Source: an uncultured Campylobacter sp. (lineage in GTDB: Bacteria > Actinomycetota > Actinomycetes > Mycobacteriales > Mycobacteriaceae). From it: a DNA stretch of 51,017 bases. A model generated the notes under the pieces. The model searched no databases, was not told the origin of the DNA, and was given only the letters and a program-made list of their open reading frames with translations. Below are positions 46,616-51,017 of the stretch, piece after piece (the stretch's first letter is position 1; each line of letters opens with the position of its first letter). The DNA is taken from the NCBI GenBank assembly GCA_943913625.1, contig CALTYW010000001.1, forward strand, positions 1-51,017, in the 5' to 3' direction. The position numbers and the translations under genes were made by a program.

Positions 46616-48451
46616 ATGCAGATGCAGTTCACGACGGTGAAGCGGGCGGTCAAGGCCGTGCACGTAGACGGCTACGACAATGACCGCGCCCCCGAGGTCG
46701 AACAGGTGCAAGGCTCGGTCACGTTTTACCCGATGATGGGTGAGGGTGACAGTGTCCAGGTGCAGACCGTGGAGGGGCCAGTCACGGTGGTGCTCACCCC
46801 GATTACGGTGCGGATTGCGGACGGCATGGTGATGCACCGTGGCGGTATCGGGGTGCAGCTTTTCGCCGGTGGCAAGGGGTCAGAGCCGTCGCTGATTCGG
46901 TGGCGGGCGCGGTTCACGAACCTCCAATCTGACGGCGTGCCAATCCAGCTGCGGGACGTCGTTTTCGACGCGGTGCCCGGTGGGGAAGTCGACCTCACCA
47001 CCGCAGCACCCCTCGCGAACGCGCCGGAGCCTATCGTGCGCGGCCCGCAAGGTGTGTCGATGGATTCGCTGACGGTGGAGGGCGGCGACCTCGTTGTGTG
47101 GGGCCGCTCCGAATCCGGCAAGCAGGTGCTGTCGCGGATCAAGATGTCGCAGATCACCGAACCTGCGGCACAAGCAGCAGCGGACGACACACTCGCGAAG
47201 CTCAAGAAGACGCTGGACGCCAAGGCGGACAAGGACGAGACCGCGCAGGCACTGGGAACCAAGGCCAATCAGGAAGCCGTGACCACCGCGCTGGCGCTTA
47301 AGGCCGACAAGACCGCGCTAACAACTGGGTTGTCGGGCAAGGCGGACACGTCGCACAAGCACACCTCGGCGGACGTAACCGACGCGAAGAGCACGCCGAC
47401 GGCGGGCGTGCTCGTCAAGTACGACACGGGCGGATTGTTCACCGTCGGCACCCCCAAGGTCGACGCGCACCCGACGACGAAGAAGTACGTCGAAGAAGCA
47501 CTGACGAAGAAAGCTGACAAACAGCACTCTCACCCGATCAGCGACGTCACCGGGCTACAGGCCGCGCTCGACGTCAAAGCGGCGAACGCCCACAAGCACG
47601 GACAGGGCGACATCATCGGCCTGGACACGACCTTGGCGGGCAAGGCCGATAAAACGCACAGCCACGGCTGGGATGGGATCACCGGCAAACCCACCACGTT
47701 CACCCCTGCTGCGCACAGCCACACCATCGGCAACGTGACAGGGCTACAGTCCGCCCTTGACGACAAACTCCCCAAGACGCACTTCAAGGTCGATTCCACA
47801 CTGTACGACCCGCAGCGCGTCGTAATCGACGGTTTTACAGCGTCCGATGCGCGTACTGAGGTCGCCGGGATTCTTAAGACTGCGGGGTTGACAAGCATCG
47901 GTAAAACCGGTGTGTGGTCTATCGCGGTTGGTGTTGACGCGGTTGCTGAGCATGCGCTTGGGGTGGCTGTCGGCGCGTGGTCGGTGGCTCTTGGTGAGCA
48001 GGTGGTCGCGCTTGGCTCTCTAGCGGTCGCTAGTGCCCAGTGTGCGGTCTCTATCGGCCCGTCAGCAATCGCAATGGGTACCTGGTCGCTTGCGCTGGGC
48101 GGGGCAGCCAAGGTCGGGAAAGGCGCGACGAATTCCGTCGCTCTCGGCCCCAATGCCGTCGTGAACACCCCCAACACGATTCAACTTGGGGCATCCGGTG
48201 CCACCGTCAACGTCTCCGGCGATTTGACGATCCCTGATCCGAAGCAAGGCCGTAGTGCTGCGACGAAGCATTATGTCGATACTCGCAAAGTCCAGATCAG
48301 CCAGGTCAATGGCTTGGCGGCGGAGCTGGGGGCGCGCCCGAACGCGTGGATCATCGAAACCGCTGCGGAGCTGAAGGCGACGGAGGCGAAGGCGCGGCCC
48401 GGCGACATTATTTTTGTGGACGAAACCGGCGAGAAATGGAAGGTGAGCTAA
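46616..48451 (+). CDS. Tail fibre with HxH repeats and YadA-like head
   Basis: 611 residues, ATG 46616 behind AGGAGGT. N-terminal ~170 residues attach it to the tail. A Lys/Ala coiled coil follows (about 185-240), then five HxH motifs (SHKHTS, QHSHPISDVTGL, AHKHGQ, THSHGW, AHSHTIGNVTGL) that in other phage fibres hold iron along a trimer axis. About 440-510 contains YadA-head-like repeats (VAVGAWSVALGEQVVALGS). A short C-terminal domain ends it. Confidence 0.85.
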   Translation: MQMQFTTVKRAVKAVHVDGYDNDRAPEVEQVQGSVTFYPMMGEGDSVQVQTVEGPVTVVLTPITVRIADGMVMHRGGIGVQLFAGGKGSEPSLIRWRARFTNLQSDGVPIQLRDVVFDAVPGGEVDLTTAAPLANAPEPIVRGPQGVSMDSLTVEGGDLVVWGRSESGKQVLSRIKMSQITEPAAQAAADDTLAKLKKTLDAKADKDETAQALGTKANQEAVTTALALKADKTALTTGLSGKADTSHKHTSADVTDAKSTPTAGVLVKYDTGGLFTVGTPKVDAHPTTKKYVEEALTKKADKQHSHPISDVTGLQAALDVKAANAHKHGQGDIIGLDTTLAGKADKTHSHGWDGITGKPTTFTPAAHSHTIGNVTGLQSALDDKLPKTHFKVDSTLYDPQRVVIDGFTASDARTEVAGILKTAGLTSIGKTGVWSIAVGVDAVAEHALGVAVGAWSVALGEQVVALGSLAVASAQCAVSIGPSAIAMGTWSLALGGAAKVGKGATNSVALGPNAVVNTPNTIQLGASGATVNVSGDLTIPDPKQGRSAATKHYVDTRKVQISQVNGLAAELGARPNAWIIETAAELKATEAKARPGDIIFVDETGEKWKVS

Positions 48452-49141
48452 ATGGCGCTGAAACGGATTAGACGCGGGGCGCGATTGCACCCGGCACAGG
48501 TGAAGCCCGGTAGCGGGTGGGCAAACGTGACCGCCCCAGGGAGCACGAACCCTTACTTCATCGGGGCGGCTGACCAGCGTCTTACGGTGACCGCCTCGAA
48601 TTGTGACGGGGTGCGTATCTACGACTGGGGTAAATCCCCGAACCTGTACACGGAGTCGACGCCGGGTTCCACGCTGCATAGTGCCGTGGCGCTCGTGTCC
48701 AACATGGGCTTCGGCCCCGTGGTGCGTGTACTCAATCCGACTGAAAACACGGAGGTAACTATCATGTCTGAACCGCTCCCCCCCCCCTGCTCAATAGCAG
48801 GTTTGCGCGCCTGGGTAGGTGGTTGCCGTGGCGCTGAGGAAACTGAACTCGGTGCAGGAAGCGTCCGGCACCGGGTGGCGCGCCCACAAGCAGGGCCGCA
48901 TCGTCGTACTGATCTGCCAGGATTTGCCCATCGGGACGAGCGAGTTGCTGCCGGACGGGTTCAGGCCAATGGGCTACGTCGAGGTTGCAGCCAAGGGCAA
49001 CGACCCCGCCACAAACAACTGTGGTCTAGCGGTGCGGTGGAACGGCAGAATGACCGTCTACGGGGCGGGCAAGTCCACCACGGTGAACGCGGTTGTAACG
49101 TTCGTGGTCGGCGGCTGACCCCGCAGGGGGTGGGGGCGTAA
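48452..49141 (+). CDS. Small fibre paralog 1, extended by a C10 tract
   Basis: As sequenced the frame has 229 residues, but only the first ~109 look like a real protein (MALKRIRRGARLHP to TEVTIMSEPLP). At 48778-48787 there is a C10 run; with C9 the gene would stop at TAG 48795-48797 as ...PPPAQ, like its paralog ending TAPPPA. The current extension reads paralog 2 out of frame and has poor composition. Either a sequencing/homopolymer error or phase variation. Confidence 0.6.
   Translation: MALKRIRRGARLHPAQVKPGSGWANVTAPGSTNPYFIGAADQRLTVTASNCDGVRIYDWGKSPNLYTESTPGSTLHSAVALVSNMGFGPVVRVLNPTENTEVTIMSEPLPPPCSIAGLRAWVGGCRGAEETELGAGSVRHRVARPQAGPHRRTDLPGFAHRDERVAAGRVQANGLRRGCSQGQRPRHKQLWSSGAVERQNDRLRGGQVHHGERGCNVRGRRLTPQGVGA
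48778..48787 (+). repeat. C10 homopolymer tract
   Basis: Ten C bases at the 3' end of fibre paralog 1, followed by TGC and the hairpin CCTGCT-CAAT-AGCAGG. Tract length decides whether the gene stops at 48797 or runs on to 49141. Confidence 0.85.
48828..49118 (+). CDS. Small fibre paralog 2
   Basis: 96 residues from GTG 48828 (MALRKLN), chosen because all paralogs begin with (M/V)AL(R/K). Beta-rich, C-terminal TTVNAVVTFVVGG. Fully overlapped by the out-of-frame extension of paralog 1. Probably a small tail-tip or fibre-head subunit. Confidence 0.65.
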   Translation: MALRKLNSVQEASGTGWRAHKQGRIVVLICQDLPIGTSELLPDGFRPMGYVEVAAKGNDPATNNCGLAVRWNGRMTVYGAGKSTTVNAVVTFVVGG

Positions 49142-49494
49142 TGGCACTACGTCTTATTGGCCGTAGCCCGGTGCAGCATGTGTTGGAGGGCTACGCGAAC
49201 CCCGGCGATCCATACATCACGTTCCCGCACGCCAAAAACATCAACCCCACCCCGAACCGGTACCAGGTACGCCCCGGTACTGGCATGTGGCTGGTTACGC
49301 TCACTGCGAGCGACCCTGAAGCGTCGATCCGTCTGGCGATCCAAAACGGTGTCGAGATTTGGGGTAAGGGCAGCGTTTCGGGGTGCGACTACATCACAAA
49401 CCCGACGTATTGGGTGCTGTGTAGTCCGGGTGCGGTTAAGCAAGCAACCCGGTATGTATTGACCCTCACGAAAACAGCCCCCCCCCCTGCGTAA
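49141..49494 (+). CDS. Small fibre paralog 3
   Basis: 117 residues, ATG 49141 (MALRLIGR). Ends TLTKTAPPPA at TAA, read through the second C10 tract. Beta-rich with Cys101. The intergenic CCCCGCAGGGG (49100-49112 region) before it is a short hairpin. Confidence 0.65.
   Translation: MALRLIGRSPVQHVLEGYANPGDPYITFPHAKNINPTPNRYQVRPGTGMWLVTLTASDPEASIRLAIQNGVEIWGKGSVSGCDYITNPTYWVLCSPGAVKQATRYVLTLTKTAPPPA
49478..49487 (+). repeat. Second C10 homopolymer tract
   Basis: Ten C bases at the end of fibre paralog 3, in the frame that gives a normal stop (GCG TAA). A one-base change would extend the protein by about 12 residues or more. Confidence 0.85.
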
Positions 49495-49521
49495 TTGCAA
49501 GATTCTGGGGTGGTGGTCGCG

Positions 49522-49830
49522 GTGGCGCTAAGGAAGATCGGCGGCAGGGACAGTGTGCTGTGCCGTACCGGCGACACACCCTCATACCGCAATTGGGCCA
49601 CCTGGGACTTACCCACAGATCACCCCACGGTGACGGTGCCCAAACCGGAGATGGTCAAAGCGCAACGTGGGAAGTGGCGCTGCGAAGTTTTGGCAGGCCG
49701 CGCTTTGACCTACGTAGATGGGAAGAATGTGGGAGAAAACGGTCCCGGCGTGTACGTGTACGAGGGGGAGCTGGCGGTCTACAACCAGCGCAGCGAACCC
49801 GTCACCATGATTCTCACCCGGTTGGCCTGA
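49522..49830 (+). CDS. Small fibre paralog 4
   Basis: 102 residues from GTG 49522 (MALRKIGG), again starting GTG-GCG-CT. Beta-rich, C-terminal YNQRSEPVTMILTRLA. Member of the tandem set. Confidence 0.65.
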   Translation: MALRKIGGRDSVLCRTGDTPSYRNWATWDLPTDHPTVTVPKPEMVKAQRGKWRCEVLAGRALTYVDGKNVGENGPGVYVYEGELAVYNQRSEPVTMILTRLA

Positions 49831-49851
49831 CCCTCGTAGGGGGTGAGGGCC

Positions 49852-50124
49852 GTGGCGCTTAGAAAGATCAGCACGACCACGACCGCGAACGGCGCAGGCT
49901 ACTACGCGGTGAAACAAGGCCGGGTGGTCATTGTCGAAATCGTCAATTGGGATGGCACATCCATCTCTCTGCCGTGGCCACCCGCATACCGAGCACGCGG
50001 AACGCTATTCCAGACGGGCAGCACAGCGCCCGCCAGGTGCAACGCGAACACGACTGGGCAACTCGACGCTTACGACATGACCGGCAACGGTGCGCTGTGG
50101 GGCCAGGTCACCTACATCACCTAA
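49852..50124 (+). CDS. Small fibre paralog 5
   Basis: 90 residues from GTG 49852 (MALRKISTTTT). Its middle (AGYYAVKQGRVVIVEIVNWD) aligns with paralog 2 (GTGWRAHKQGRIVVLICQ), supporting common descent. The CCCTCGTAGGGGGTGAGG stretch before it is the same kind of linker as before paralog 3. Confidence 0.65.
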   Translation: MALRKISTTTTANGAGYYAVKQGRVVIVEIVNWDGTSISLPWPPAYRARGTLFQTGSTAPARCNANTTGQLDAYDMTGNGALWGQVTYIT

Positions 50125-50182
50125 ACATCCCCTGACCGCGACAGGTTGGGGGACAACCGGCGGGCCGGGTGAGACTGCGCGC

Positions 50183-50836
50183 ATGAACGTTGAGCAGATC
50201 ACCCAAGCCCTCCGCGAAGTGTCGGACGCGGACTTCGAGCACATCTTCGACCAAATGATCCTGATCCGCCAGGAGCGCCAGGCCCGCCCACAGGTCGAAG
50301 CGGCCAAGGTGGACATGGCCACCCAGCTCTGGGAGGAACACCCAAACCTAAAACCGGAATACCAGGACACCGACCCTGAACCTGCCGAGACCATCGACTC
50401 CCTGGTGGCGAAAATTCCCCCATGGAAGAAACCCTCCGGCCCGGCAACCGCGTACCCGCCAGCATCCTTGGTGCAGCACCAGGGCAAGCTGTGGCGCAAC
50501 CGCACGCGGGGCATGAACGAATCTGAGCCTGGCACGAAGTGGTCGCGGTGGGAGGACGTCACCCGCGATTTCCTCCGTCCCGAGCCGGTGCACGATGGCA
50601 ACGCCCCGGAGCAGGAATCGCCGACGTCAGAGAAACCCGCACCGACGCCGGAGTCGGAGGAACCGCAGAACGTCACCCCGGCCCCAACCGTGGCGGCCTG
50701 GACGCCTGGTGAGACCCTCATTAAGGGCACCACCCGCACCTATAAGGGCAAGCTGTATGTCTGTCAGCGATTCCACACGACCAAGGCAGGGTTGGAGCCT
50801 GATGCTGGTACCGGGTACTGGCAGCTGCTCGTGTAA
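50183..50836 (+). CDS. Carbohydrate-binding tail accessory protein
   Basis: 217 residues from ATG 50183. N-terminal helical part (~60 residues). Two modules look like CBM5/12 chitin-binding-type folds: AYPPASLVQHQGKLWRNRTR and TLIKGTTRTYKGKLYVCQRF...GYWQLL, separated by a Pro/Glu linker. Such modules bind surface sugars. Last gene of the prophage; probably a tail tip protein or fibre accessory. Confidence 0.7.
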   Translation: MNVEQITQALREVSDADFEHIFDQMILIRQERQARPQVEAAKVDMATQLWEEHPNLKPEYQDTDPEPAETIDSLVAKIPPWKKPSGPATAYPPASLVQHQGKLWRNRTRGMNESEPGTKWSRWEDVTRDFLRPEPVHDGNAPEQESPTSEKPAPTPESEEPQNVTPAPTVAAWTPGETLIKGTTRTYKGKLYVCQRFHTTKAGLEPDAGTGYWQLLV

Positions 50837-50854
50837 TTCCCTCGATGTGATTCC

Positions 50855-50887
50855 ACCCCCGTTCGACATGGTTGTCGGCGGGGGTTT
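50855..50887 (+). terminator. Terminator at the end of the prophage
   Basis: ACCCCCG (50855-50861) pairs with CGGGGGT (50879-50885); inside, CGACA pairs with TGTCG. TTT follows. Stops late transcription before the att site and the convergent host tRNA gene. Confidence 0.85.
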
Positions 50888-50907
50888 AGCCTGTGCGCGT
50901 CTGGCAC

Positions 50908-50927
50908 GTCCTGACCTTTGTCCTGAC
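50908..50927 (+). promoter_or_regulatory. Candidate integrase arm-type sites (right)
   Basis: GTCCTGAC at 50908-50915 and 50920-50927, same spacing and orientation as the left pair at 558-577 (spacer CCTT instead of TTTT), 37 bp inside the right att copy. Confidence 0.6.
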
Positions 50928-50963
50928 CTGTTCCGCACTGCCCGGCGTTTCCGCTGGTTATTG

Positions 50964-51011
50964 TGGAGCCGGCGACGAGAATCGAACTCGCACTCTCAGC
51001 TTGGGAAGCTG
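50964..51011. repeat. attR: Right att site: 48-bp repeat
   Basis: Identical to 405-452. Here the sequence continues as GATGTTC, the normal 5'-ward continuation of a tRNA-Gly read on the minus strand, so this is the side with the functional tRNA. Confidence 0.9.
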
Positions 51012-51017
51012 ATGTTC
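50964..51017 (-). tRNA. tRNA-Gly (anticodon CCC), 5' part outside the window
   Basis: Minus strand: GAACATCAGCTTCCCAAGCTG, then a T-arm GCGAG-TTCGATT-CTCGT and acceptor end GGCTCCA. The anticodon stem TCAGC/GCTGA encloses TTCCCAA (anticodon CCC). The D-arm and 5' acceptor lie beyond 51017. It is the integration target; the phage restores its 3' end. Confidence 0.88.

Overview
The window holds one complete temperate siphophage genome integrated in a GC-rich actinobacterial chromosome. The host is probably Corynebacterium or a close relative. That is an inference from GC-rich codon use, many GTG/TTG starts, a phage WhiB-like protein, and the style of the integrase and replication genes. No host marker gene is present to settle it. 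The ends are a 48-bp direct repeat (405-452 and 50964-51011) equal to the 3' part of a tRNA-Gly(CCC) gene. The intact tRNA continues past the right edge on the minus strand, and the left copy is a remnant. Host DNA is 1-404.

Layout: the integrase (604-1821) sits next to the left att. Facing it is a short leftward lysogeny operon (XRE repressor at 2417-2019 and a small protein). A divergent promoter region (2418-2621) carries operator-like repeats. The rightward early operon (2622-17481) holds a small HTH protein (possible excisionase), YqaJ/RecT recombination genes, HTH proteins, a replication initiator whose gene contains 11-bp iterons (probable origin), SSB, RusA, dUTPase, a WhiB/zinc-ribbon protein and about 25 small genes joined by ATGA overlaps. 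Two tRNAs (Ser-CGA, Leu-CAA) and two tRNA-like remnants lie at 17640-17935.

The late region follows: ParB-like protein, terminase, portal, MuF-like protein, scaffold, capsid, connectors, tail tube, a frameshifted tail chaperone, an 1825-residue tape measure protein with two muralytic domains, distal tail proteins, and an endolysin with an internal start. Membrane (holin-type) proteins come next. A 50-bp tandem hairpin array resembling type I-E CRISPR repeats ends the lysis operon. The last part (43342-50836) encodes fibres: a collagen-like protein, a long heptad-repeat fibre, a fibre with HxH and YadA-like repeats, then a tandem set of small paralogs with C10 tracts and a carbohydrate-binding protein.

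Two leftward cassettes interrupt the late genes. One (24325-26348) encodes a lipoprotein, a small HTH regulator and an antirepressor broken by an in-frame TGA. The other (42341-43176) encodes two proteins behind a promoter with paired palindromes. Several promoters share one architecture (TTGCAc, 17 bp, yARCAy) with embedded ATGTTGC half-sites, suggesting one regulatory circuit over lysogenic, early, WhiB and moron genes. Two genes (15813-15998 and 24617-25444) have single in-frame stop codons, so the prophage may be starting to decay or may use readthrough.
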